Shown: positions 1 through 5,141 of the stretch, one piece after another
Numbering within the stretch: position 1 is the stretch's first letter
How the letters are laid out: each line of letters opens with the position of its first letter
Assembly: GCA_030670375.1 (NCBI GenBank)
Contig: DAOVBT010000183.1
Span: forward strand, 1 to 5,141
Length of the DNA stretch: 5,141 nucleotides
Direction of reading: 5' to 3'
Origin: Candidatus Aminicenantota bacterium
Lineage (GTDB): Bacteria > Acidobacteriota > Aminicenantia > Aminicenantales > Aminicenantaceae
Program-made: the position numbers and the translations under genes
The notes under the pieces: generated by a model
Databases searched by the model: none
Told to the model about the DNA's origin: nothing
What the model saw: only the letters and a program-made list of their open reading frames with translations

Positions 1-1296
1 TTTATATTGGGTCGAGGCCACAATCCTGTCCTTTCGCGGTGTTTTTTTCGAGATGAGACGTTCTGGAATAGATTGTGGCAAATTTTCTGCCTTGAAACCC
101 TGCCTGGGTCGAAAGGGATTTGTCCTCTCGATGATTCCGACAATGGAGGTATTTCCGAATCCGCTCATGTTGAACCAAAGTCCATAATTCAAATCTTTTA
201 ATTTTTCACCGAACATATCCTTGTACTGATCGTTTCCTCTCATCTGCCAAACCAGTTCGACCAATTGTGCCCCTCCGGATGCGCCGAGAGGATGGGTTCG
301 AGCCAAAAAACCGCCGGACCGGTTGATATAGACTTTTTTGCCTTCCTTATTTGATTCCTGGAGGACAAACTTATGCCCTTGTCCTCTTTCCGCAAAACCC
401 AGATCTTCGGCCGCGATCCAGGGAATAGGTTTAAAGGCATCATGGAGCTCACACAGGTCGATCTCAGAGGGATTTAACTCGGCCTCCTGGTAAGCCTTTC
501 GTCCGGCAAGTAAAGCAGATTCAAGATAAATCAACGCTTTTCTCTCAGCGATCTTGATGCTGTCAAAAGCGGATTTCACGCTTGTCAGCTTGATATCTGT
601 TCGATGAGGGATCAGATAAACGGCCCCAGCTCCATTGTAAGAACCGCTGCAATCGAATTTTGTGAGGGGTTTGGCAATAATACGGTTGATGGCTGGATCA
701 ATATAGTCTTTCCATGAGATCGGCTGCCGAAAATAGGCGAACTCATTCAGGGCGCCGAATTCGAGGCTTTGGACGCTCATTTGGAAGCAGACCTTCCGGA
801 ATTCTTTTTCCGAAACTCTGTACGCATCCATGTATTCATATGAGGCAAGGGCTGCTACGGCCGGCATCTCCCCCAACCCCCGTTCCCTTTCCTCTTCCGC
901 GATCACTGTCGAGATTTGGGACGGGATCTCTTCATTTTTCAGCTTCCCCTTCATTTTCTCCCCAAAACAGACCAGAACCTTTAACCCGAATGAAGCCAAT
1001 CTTTTCCCGAGCTCAACCGCAGCGGCACCCGTGGCCGACCCCAATTCCACATGATAAATCTCTGTATCCCGGCGAAGCCCAAGCTCCATACCCACAAGGG
1101 AATCGAGGCCAGTTTGTCGGGCAAATCCGATCGGATCCATGCTTCCGATAACCAAGCAATCGGGAACTGTGTTCGAGGTGAAGGGGGCTGAATCTTGGAG
1201 GGCTTTTTGACAGGCGTCTGCCAGCATGACACCGATGGGACGGAAATCCTTGCCAAAGGGAGTCAAACTAACTCCTGCTATGTAAACATCGTTCAT
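1..1296 (-). CDS. SCP2-type thiolase-superfamily protein, 3' end beyond window; nucleophilic Cys replaced by Ser
   Basis: An uninterrupted frame from ATG at 1296 to the window edge gives 432 residues without a stop, so the C-terminus is missing. The fold is that of the SCP2/SCPx-like thiolases, which normally act on acyl-CoA. Seen are an N-terminal strand (MNDVYIAGVSLTPFG), a nucleophile-loop equivalent G86-S-A-T-G90, CELHDAFKPIPW at 282-293 with the HDAF box (285-288), NRSGGFLA at 325-332, RTHPLGASGG at 333-342 with the catalytic His335, and NMSGFG at 376-381 near the end of the fold. SCP2-type thiolases usually have C(A/S)TG where this protein has SATG, so the acyl-accepting Cys is Ser87. 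Classical thiolysis is therefore doubtful. Cys-less relatives such as Ltp2 of steroid side-chain degradation act as aldolases with a DUF35 partner. After R391 a basic, Pro-rich extension of at least 41 residues follows; family members often end near 390. A ribosome binding site GAGGAG lies 11 nt upstream of the ATG. Family membership is firm; reaction and substrate are unknown. Confidence 0.85.
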   Translation of the reverse strand, partial: MNDVYIAGVSLTPFGKDFRPIGVMLADACQKALQDSAPFTSNTVPDCLVIGSMDPIGFARQTGLDSLVGMELGLRRDTEIYHVELGSATGAAAVELGKRLASFGLKVLVCFGEKMKGKLKNEEIPSQISTVIAEEERERGLGEMPAVAALASYEYMDAYRVSEKEFRKVCFQMSVQSLEFGALNEFAYFRQPISWKDYIDPAINRIIAKPLTKFDCSGSYNGAGAVYLIPHRTDIKLTSVKSAFDSIKIAERKALIYLESALLAGRKAYQEAELNPSEIDLCELHDAFKPIPWIAAEDLGFAERGQGHKFVLQESNKEGKKVYINRSGGFLARTHPLGASGGAQLVELVWQMRGNDQYKDMFGEKLKDLNYGLWFNMSGFGNTSIVGIIERTNPFRPRQGFKAENLPQSIPERLISKKTPRKDRIVASTQYK

Positions 1297-1302
1297 GTGA
1301 AT

Positions 1303-1313
1303 GAGGACTCCTC
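1303..1313 (-). promoter_or_regulatory. Ribosome binding site of the thiolase gene inside a short palindrome
   Basis: The minus strand reads GAGGAGTCCTC, in which GAGGAG is the Shine-Dalgarno sequence 11 nt before the ATG at 1296. The element is also an inverted repeat with 5-bp arms around one base. The spacing is slightly long but supports this start. The arms are too close together to form a hairpin in RNA, so the symmetry may be chance. Confidence 0.5.
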
Positions 1314-1335
1314 AACCTTCAAAAAGTTCTATTCT

Positions 1336-1364
1336 ATTGTAATATTCTCTTCCCAATATGAAAA
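1336..1364 (-). promoter_or_regulatory. Candidate sigma-70 promoter for the thiolase gene
   Basis: On the minus strand TTTTCA (1364-1359, four of six matches to the -35 consensus) is followed after exactly 17 bases by TACAAT (1341-1336, five of six matches to the -10 consensus). Transcription would begin near 1329, leaving a leader of about 33 nt that contains the GAGGAG ribosome binding site. The surrounding AT richness makes chance matches possible. Confidence 0.4.
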
Positions 1365-1433
1365 GCAAAATAAACCGTACTCCATCTTGCAATTTTGCCA
1401 AGGATAAAATAAAGTTTCACGTAAAGGACGAAA

Positions 1434-2087
1434 ATGATTGAAGAGAATGTATCCAAAATTTTGGCCGCGCTGCCGGAAGGAGTGGAGCTTGTAGCCGCGG
1501 CGAAAACTCGCACGCCCGAAGAAATTCTGCGTGCGGCAGATGCAGGGGTGAAGATCATCGGGGAAAACTACGTGCAGGAAGCACAGAGAGCTTTCGAACT
1601 TGTCGGTCACAAGGTGAAGTGGCATTTCATCGGCCATCTTCAGCGGAATAAAGTCAAGAAGGCCGTCAAAGTTTTCGACATGATCGAGACTCTGGATTCC
1701 TTGGATCTCGCCAAAGAAATCGACAAGCGCAGCGCCCAAGAAGGGAAAATCATGCCTGTTCTCATCGAAATCAACAGCGGCGGGGAACCTCAGAAATTCG
1801 GAGTGATGCCTGAAGAAACCGAACGCTTTCTTCAGGAAGCGGTTGGATTCAAAAACATGAAGATCAAGGGTTTGATGACCATGGGACCTGCTTTTGGCAA
1901 TCCTGAAAATGCGCGGCCCTTCTTTGTCGAAACTAAAAATTTATTCGATAGAATTAAATCTTTAGAAATCCCAGGCGTTGAGATCCATTATCTCTCGATG
2001 GGGATGACGAATTCCTATAAGGTGGCGATCGAAGAAGGAGCCAATATCATAAGAATCGGCACCAAAATCTTTGGTCCGAGAGGATAG
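1434..2087 (+). CDS. yggS: YggS/PLPBP (PROSC) family pyridoxal phosphate-binding homeostasis protein
   Basis: A complete 217-residue protein of the YggS/PROSC/PLPBP family: single-domain alanine-racemase-like barrels that bind PLP in the cytoplasm, help maintain vitamin B6 and amino/keto acid balance, and have no established catalytic activity. Diagnostic segments are the PLP-lysine region LVAAAKTRTPEE with Lys24, GENYVQE (43-49), WHFIGHLQRNKVK (63-75), SMGMTN (188-193) and RIGTKIFGPRG (207-217), the last two being phosphate-binding segments. The N-terminus is about 12 residues shorter than in E. coli YggS, whose PLP lysine is at 36, and lacks part of the first helix. The ATG is supported by AAAGGA (1423-1428) five bases upstream, so the short form looks real. 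The usual SMGMS is SMGMT here. The gene is divergent from the thiolase. The 109 bases to the next gene contain a separate promoter, so it is probably not in one operon with the regulators. Confidence 0.95.
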   Translation: MIEENVSKILAALPEGVELVAAAKTRTPEEILRAADAGVKIIGENYVQEAQRAFELVGHKVKWHFIGHLQRNKVKKAVKVFDMIETLDSLDLAKEIDKRSAQEGKIMPVLIEINSGGEPQKFGVMPEETERFLQEAVGFKNMKIKGLMTMGPAFGNPENARPFFVETKNLFDRIKSLEIPGVEIHYLSMGMTNSYKVAIEEGANIIRIGTKIFGPRG

Positions 2088-2122
2088 GTTGATTTTATTC
2101 CTAGAATTCTTATAAATTTATG

Positions 2123-2151
2123 TTGAAAAATAAAATATAATCTTATATGAT
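2123..2151 (+). promoter_or_regulatory. Sigma-70-like promoter of the first rrf2 gene with overlapping candidate operator
   Basis: TTGAAA (2123-2128, five of six) and TATGAT (2146-2151, five of six) are separated by exactly 17 bases, giving a start near 2158 and a leader of about 39 nt. The octamer ATCTTATA (2140-2147) overlaps the upstream edge of the -10 and recurs at the promoters of the second rrf2 gene and the kinase gene. Further CTTATA copies lie at 2109-2114 and 2175-2180. Rrf2 regulators commonly repress their own promoters, so an autoregulatory operator here is plausible but inferred. Confidence 0.55.
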
Positions 2152-2196
2152 TTCATGTGCTTTATATTAAATCACTTATAGACCAAGGAGTTATCC

Positions 2197-2637
2197 ATGA
2201 TAAGACTTTCTACCAAAGGAAGGTACGGAACTCGACTTATGGTAAGCCTTGCTCAGCATTATCATAACAGAAGAGAATCAATCATACTTAAAAAGATATC
2301 TGATGAAGAAGAGATCTCGATACGCTATCTGGAACAGATCATCATCCCGCTCAAGATCGCAAGGCTCGTAAAAAGTATTCGAGGAGCTGGAGGCGGGTAT
2401 ATTTTGGCCAGGGATCCCTCAAATATAAAATTAAGAGAAATCCTTTTAGCTTTGGAAGGAGCATGTTGTCTTGTCGAGTGTGTGGATGACGAAGACTATT
2501 GCGACAGAATCAAAGAGTGTGCCACCTATGAGATCTGGAAAAACGCCAGCTCTCTCCTGAAGGACTATTTCGAGAACACGACACTCCAAGATCTCGTGGA
2601 GATAGCCGACAAAAAGAATCCCTCGGTTAGAAAATAA
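2197..2637 (+). CDS. Rrf2-family (IscR-like) transcriptional regulator, first tandem copy
   Basis: A 146-residue Rrf2-family regulator, a cytoplasmic winged-helix DNA-binding protein that is usually dimeric. The N-terminal LSTKGRYGTRLM resembles the start of IscR (LTSKGRYAV). The probable recognition helix is SIRYLEQIIIPLKI (41-54), with Glu46 at the position of IscR Glu43, and the wing carries RGAGGGY (62-68). The C-terminal half has Cys90, 91, 95, 102 and 108. The spacing C95-x6-C102-x5-C108 matches the Fe-S cluster loop of the family (IscR: C-x5-C-x5-C-xx-H), but the residue at the His position is Tyr111. A cluster with three Cys ligands and another fourth ligand is likely; the signal (Fe-S status, O2, NO or redox) cannot be read from sequence. 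AAGGAG (2185-2190) lies six bases before the ATG. The gene has its own promoter and is followed after 121 bases by a close paralogue. No iscS or iscU is in the window, so an iscR assignment is unsupported. Confidence 0.93.
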   Translation: MIRLSTKGRYGTRLMVSLAQHYHNRRESIILKKISDEEEISIRYLEQIIIPLKIARLVKSIRGAGGGYILARDPSNIKLREILLALEGACCLVECVDDEDYCDRIKECATYEIWKNASSLLKDYFENTTLQDLVEIADKKNPSVRK

Positions 2638-2680
2638 CAAGAGCCTTCATTCCTTTTTCTGATCACCATTCTATCTTAAC

Positions 2681-2710
2681 TTGACTTTATTTATAGAAAT
2701 TGTATAAGAT
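2681..2710 (+). promoter_or_regulatory. Sigma-70-like promoter of the second rrf2 gene with overlapping candidate operator
   Basis: TTGACT (2681-2686, five of six) is followed by TATAAG (2703-2708) after 16 bases, or by TAAGAT (2705-2710) after 18. Either way the element lies about 50 bases before the ATG. TATAAGAT is the reverse complement of the ATCTTATA found at the other two promoters. The spacer also holds TTATA-N7-TATAA (2691-2707), a perfect 5-bp dyad that would sit over the -35/-10 interval, as expected for repression by a dimeric regulator. That a regulator binds here is inferred. Confidence 0.55.
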
Positions 2711-2758
2711 TTATATGTCAAATAGAGATAGCTTGCCAGTTTCTAGAAGGAGACGTCC

Positions 2759-3190
2759 ATGATTAAACTATCCACCAAAGGAAGATACGGAACTCGCCTG
2801 ATGCTTAATCTCGCTCTTCATTACAATGAGGGCACAGAAGCGGTTGTGCTAAAAAATATTTCCAAAGCAGAGGATTTATCCATTCGGTACCTGGAACAAA
2901 TCATAATTCCCTTAAAAATAAACAAATTAGTCAAAAGTGTGCGAGGAGCTGGAGGTGGCTATACTCTGGCAAAGCATCCTTCTCAAATCACAGTGTGTGA
3001 GATCGTCGAGGTTTTAGAGGGGTCGTGTGCCCTTGTCGACTGTGTTGAAGACCCTGGCAGTTGTGAACGAATGACTGAGTGTGCCACTTATGAGATCTGG
3101 AAAGAAGCAAGTGATCTGCTTAAAAATTATTTTGAAAGCAAGACTCTGCAAGACCTCGTCGAGATTGCGAAGAAAAAGAAACGAAAATAA
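2759..3190 (+). CDS. Rrf2-family (IscR-like) transcriptional regulator, second tandem copy
   Basis: A 143-residue paralogue of the preceding gene. The two align without gaps, with about 95 of 143 residues identical by hand count. The putative recognition helix (41-54) and the wing RGAGGGY (62-68) are identical in both, so they should recognise very similar DNA. Cys90, 95, 102 and 108 are shared; Cys91 of the first copy is Ala here and there is an extra Cys80. As in the first copy, the position of the IscR cluster-ligand His is Tyr111. Divergence concentrates at 23-40, 72-85 and 97-106, including part of the cluster loop, which suggests a different sensing range rather than a different target. 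The C-terminus is a run of basic residues. AAGGAG (2747-2752) is six bases before the ATG. The gene has its own promoter, which argues for separate control from the first copy. Confidence 0.93.
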   Translation: MIKLSTKGRYGTRLMLNLALHYNEGTEAVVLKNISKAEDLSIRYLEQIIIPLKINKLVKSVRGAGGGYTLAKHPSQITVCEIVEVLEGSCALVDCVEDPGSCERMTECATYEIWKEASDLLKNYFESKTLQDLVEIAKKKKRK

Positions 3191-3228
3191 TATAGCCGTT
3201 CCTCTTCCATAAAATCCACATTTCTTGA

Positions 3229-3257
3229 TTGTCAACTTAGGATAAATATCTTATAAT
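3229..3257 (+). promoter_or_regulatory. Strong sigma-70-like promoter of the histidine kinase gene with overlapping candidate operator
   Basis: TTGTCA (3229-3234, five of six) and a perfect TATAAT (3252-3257) are separated by exactly 17 bases, the best promoter match in the window. Transcription would start near 3264, leaving a leader of about 27 nt. ATCTTATA (3248-3255) overlaps the -10 and is followed by TCTATAGA (3259-3266). The region before the second rrf2 gene carries a similar pair on the opposite strand, ATCTTATA then TCTATAAA, pointing to a shared regulator. Confidence 0.6.
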
Positions 3258-3264
3258 GTCTATA

Positions 3265-3287
3265 GAATCCTTATAATATATAGATTC
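3265..3287. repeat. Short inverted and direct repeat just before the kinase start
   Basis: GAATC (3265-3269) and GATTC (3283-3287) form an inverted repeat around 13 AT-rich bases, and TATAGAATC (3261-3269) is nearly repeated directly as TATAGATTC (3279-3287). A second TATAAT (3272-3277) lies between the arms, without a matching -35. The arms occupy the place where a ribosome binding site should be. A regulator site or a weak RNA hairpin is possible; chance in AT-rich DNA is also possible. Confidence 0.3.
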
Positions 3288-3290
3288 GAT

Positions 3291-4784
3291 ATGATTAATC
3301 TTCATCTTACAGAGTGGAAACTAAAAAACAAAATTATTCTCCATATGGCAGTGATTGGAGGACTTTGTGCCCTTTCCGTCGCATTCCTCTATTTAAACGC
3401 GCAGAAAAACGTAATCCACACTATGAGCAAGCAAAAAACTGAACTCTTGAGCGCAATGATCGAAAGCAGCATCTTTTCTGCAATGAAAGATGGAAAAATG
3501 GAAGAGGTTCAATCTGCGTTGGCCGACATCGCTGTCACGAACGACATCATAAAAATCCGGATTCTTAATCCTCAGGGAGAGATACTCCGTTCCTCATTAA
3601 AAGAGGAACAAGGCACCCCAGTAAGTCACATCACCAGAAACAATTTTGCTTCCTTTCTTTCCAGTCAAAATCAATCCAGCACTTACTTTGACAGAAAACA
3701 ATCCCTGATTCGGGAATTTCGTTCGATCGAAAACAAAAAAGAATGTTTTGGATGCCATGACTCAGGGACTAAAAACAACGGAATCCTTGAAGTAAACATC
3801 GATTATACGCCAGCTGCGATCCTCCTCCGCAAAAGCCAATTGCAGGGAATTATTATTGGCCTCGTTGCTATGGGAACACTGGCTTTTATCATCATTCGTC
3901 TATTCGATAGATTGATCAATCACCCCATATCAAAATTGAAAGATAAGATGAAAAAAGTCCAGGAAGGCGATCTCGACGTCGAGTTGTCTTCCTATAAATC
4001 CGATGAGATAGGCAGTCTAACAAAAAATTTTGATGAAATGATAAGGAAGCTAAAAGATGCCAATCACAAAGTCGAAGAACTTTATAATGAACGAATAGTT
4101 AAAGCGGGACATCTTGCATCCATCGGAGAACTGGCTGCAGGCTTGGCACACGAGATCAAAAACCCTATAGCCGGGATGAAAGGAGCACTGGAAATCTTCA
4201 ATCAGAGGACGGATGAATCGGACCCAAAAAAAGAAATATTCACAGAGATGCTGCTTCAGATAGAAAAAATCAATCATATCATTCAGGACTTGCTGATCTA
4301 TGCCAAACCAAAAGAAATGAAAATAAACCAAATCAATCCCAATGAATGCATGCATAACGCTATCAAACTCGCCAAGCCTCATATCAACAGCAAGGACATC
4401 AGTTTTCATTTTCATCCCCTTGAAAATGAGAGACTAGCCCATATTGATTGTAATAAGATCCAAGAAGTCCTACTGAATTTGATTTTGAACAGCATTGCCT
4501 CCATCGGTAGAGAAGGGAAAATTGCCATCGAACTTCAGGAAAAAAATAAAAACGAATTGGAAATAATATTTTCAGATAACGGGAAAGGGATAAAAAAGGA
4601 ACATCTTTCGCAGGTATTCCATCCTTTTTTTACGACAAAAAAAAGGGGGACGGGCCTTGGCCTTTCGATCTGCAAAAATATAATAGAAGCACACAACGGT
4701 TCGATAGAAGTCACAAGTGTCGAGAGTGAGGGAACCACTTTTTATATCCGACTTCCTGTTCTAGAGTTAGGAAATCCATCATGA
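3291..4784 (+). CDS. Membrane sensor histidine kinase with extracytoplasmic c-type heme motif (CxxCH)
   Basis: A complete 497-residue sensor kinase. Order: short cytoplasmic N-terminus; TM1 about 15-35; extracytoplasmic sensor about 36-184; TM2 about 185-203; HAMP about 204-258 (P212, DEIGSLTKNFDEM at 238-250); a coiled-coil linker; HisKA with GELAAGLAHEIKNP, phosphoacceptor His287; and a HATPase with N box Asn396/Asn400, G1 DNGKGI (429-434), F box FHPFFTTK (443-450) and G2 GTGLGLS (453-459). All catalytic boxes are intact. The sensor contains C152-F-G-C-H156, a c-type heme attachment motif on the side where cytochrome c maturation works, followed by GILEVNID, where such sensors resume their beta strand. 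A heme-based redox or gas signal is likely. The HisKA type resembles NtrB/ZraS-class kinases that pair with sigma-54 activators, matching the downstream regulator. No Shine-Dalgarno precedes ATG 3291. A later ATG (3345, Met19) also lacks one and would cut into TM1, so 3291 is kept. Confidence 0.95.
   Translation: MINLHLTEWKLKNKIILHMAVIGGLCALSVAFLYLNAQKNVIHTMSKQKTELLSAMIESSIFSAMKDGKMEEVQSALADIAVTNDIIKIRILNPQGEILRSSLKEEQGTPVSHITRNNFASFLSSQNQSSTYFDRKQSLIREFRSIENKKECFGCHDSGTKNNGILEVNIDYTPAAILLRKSQLQGIIIGLVAMGTLAFIIIRLFDRLINHPISKLKDKMKKVQEGDLDVELSSYKSDEIGSLTKNFDEMIRKLKDANHKVEELYNERIVKAGHLASIGELAAGLAHEIKNPIAGMKGALEIFNQRTDESDPKKEIFTEMLLQIEKINHIIQDLLIYAKPKEMKINQINPNECMHNAIKLAKPHINSKDISFHFHPLENERLAHIDCNKIQEVLLNLILNSIASIGREGKIAIELQEKNKNELEIIFSDNGKGIKKEHLSQVFHPFFTTKKRGTGLGLSICKNIIEAHNGSIEVTSVESEGTTFYIRLPVLELGNPS
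3744..3758 (+). other. CxxCH c-type heme attachment motif within the kinase sensor domain
   Basis: The codons spell Cys152-Phe-Gly-Cys155-His156. The motif lies between the two predicted membrane segments, hence on the extracytoplasmic side, where covalent heme attachment occurs. It is the only CxxCH in the protein. The distal heme ligand is not evident; His113 and Met residues of the sensor are possible candidates. A single chance CxxCH is uncommon but not excluded. Confidence 0.75.
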
Positions 4785-5141
4785 GAAAAAGAAAAGTCTT
4801 GATCGTGGATGATGAAAAACTGCTTCGCTGGAGTCTTAGCCAAAAAATACAGGAATGGGACTTTGACGTGGCAGAGGCAGAAAACGGGGAAGCAGCCCTT
4901 CGCACAGCCGAAGAAGAGGCTCCTGACTTGGTGATGCTCGATGTCAAACTTCCAGATAGGAAGGGAACGGATATACTGAAGGAGCTTAAGAAAAAGAATC
5001 CGGAAGTTCCTGTGATCATGATGACGGCTTATGGTGTCATCGATGATGCGGTTACTGCGATGCGTCGAGGAGCTTATGATTTTATCACAAAGCCTATAGA
5101 CGACAGCAAACTTAAAAATGCCATAAAAAATGCCTTGGAAA
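4781..5141 (+). CDS. Response regulator receiver domain, probably NtrC/AtoC family, 3' end beyond window
   Basis: The start ATG at 4781 overlaps the kinase stop as ATGA, with AGGA (4769-4772) eight bases upstream, so translation is probably coupled to the kinase. The visible 120 residues are a full receiver domain: acidic pair Asp10-Asp11, phosphoacceptor Asp54 (LVMLDVKLP), Thr82 (MMTAYG) and Lys104-Pro105 (FITKP). The wording of the conserved segments, with TAYG after the fourth strand and AMRRGAYDFITKPID, is typical of NtrC/AtoC-type regulators, which continue into a sigma-54-interacting AAA+ ATPase and a Fis-type helix-turn-helix. Those domains would lie beyond the right edge, so the output type is inferred. 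It is the cognate partner of the upstream kinase by position and overlap, and would take phosphate from His287 of that protein. The frame stays open to the last base. Confidence 0.9.
   Translation, partial: MRKRKVLIVDDEKLLRWSLSQKIQEWDFDVAEAENGEAALRTAEEEAPDLVMLDVKLPDRKGTDILKELKKKNPEVPVIMMTAYGVIDDAVTAMRRGAYDFITKPIDDSKLKNAIKNALE

Noticed and set aside
714..1151. Open frame of 145 codons on the plus strand, and other frames inside 1-1296
   Set aside because: They lie opposite or across the thiolase frame, which is open for all 432 codons and has recognisable family motifs. The translations are Pro/Ser/Arg-rich and look like nothing known.
1387..1415. Possible yggS promoter TTGCAA-N17-TAAAGT
   Set aside because: Only four of six matches in each hexamer. 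The implied start would fall at the ribosome binding site, leaving almost no leader. yggS must have a promoter in this region, but this match is too weak to call.
1329..1739. Minus-strand frame of 136 codons overlapping yggS
   Set aside because: It is antisense to the conserved yggS coding sequence, has no convincing ribosome binding site, and its translation resembles no family.
2638..2670. Rho-independent terminator after the first rrf2 gene, and likewise after yggS and the second rrf2 gene
   Set aside because: A short T-rich stretch is present (CCTTTTTCT), but no GC-rich hairpin precedes it. The regions at 2088-2120 and 3191-3225 also lack a stem plus T-run.
2197..3190. The two similar genes considered as an assembly artefact or a mobile duplication
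   Set aside because: The proteins differ at about a third of positions, with different flanks and intergenic sequences. There are no terminal repeats, so this is an old divergent duplication.
4050..4415. Minus-strand frame of 121 codons inside the kinase gene, and a similar one at 4711-5019
   Set aside because: Both are antisense to clearly conserved kinase and receiver segments and rich in Phe/Ser, as expected for shadow frames of AAA-rich coding sequence.
4624..4649. Runs of seven T, eight A and five G in the kinase ATPase region, considered as a programmed frameshift site
   Set aside because: The frame is intact through the F and G2 boxes to a stop that overlaps the next start. Shifted frames offer no meaningful alternative product.

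Overview
The window comes from a bacterial chromosome of moderate to low GC. It suggests an anaerobic, metabolically versatile Gram-negative lineage such as Desulfobacterota (the former Deltaproteobacteria) or Nitrospirota. The grounds are a histidine kinase with a c-type heme motif in its extracytoplasmic domain, paired with an NtrC-like receiver, together with Cys-rich Rrf2 regulators and an SCP2-type thiolase homologue. This placement is inference; no marker gene fixes the taxon.

Layout. Positions 1-1296 (minus strand) hold the first 432 codons of a thiolase-superfamily protein that runs off the left edge. It has a Ser where the nucleophilic Cys should be and a C-terminal extension beyond the thiolase fold. 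A 137-bp divergent intergenic region follows, with a plausible promoter for the thiolase. Then, all on the plus strand: a complete YggS/PLPBP-family PLP-binding protein (1434-2087); two tandem Rrf2-family regulators about 66% identical to each other (2197-2637 and 2759-3190); a complete membrane histidine kinase with an extracytoplasmic CxxCH motif (3291-4784); and the receiver domain of a response regulator that overlaps the kinase stop codon and runs off the right edge (4781-5141).

How the parts may work together. Each rrf2 gene and the kinase gene has its own intergenic region of 100-121 bp containing a sigma-70-like promoter. In all three the octamer ATCTTATA, on one strand or the other, overlaps the -10 region. 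The two Rrf2 proteins have identical putative recognition helices and wings and share four Cys positions. The simplest reading is a redox, NO or iron-sulfur-responsive module: two paralogous Fe-S regulators bind similar operators, regulate themselves, and possibly control a heme-sensing two-component system whose regulator probably drives sigma-54 promoters elsewhere. The individual gene families are clear from sequence; the circuit is inference. The thiolase and yggS are probably independent of it. The left part (thiolase and the 5' half of yggS) looks visibly richer in G+C than the AT-rich rrf2/kinase part; this was not computed. There is no tRNA, rRNA, CRISPR array, insertion sequence or convincing rho-independent terminator, and no gene-free stretch longer than 300 bases.
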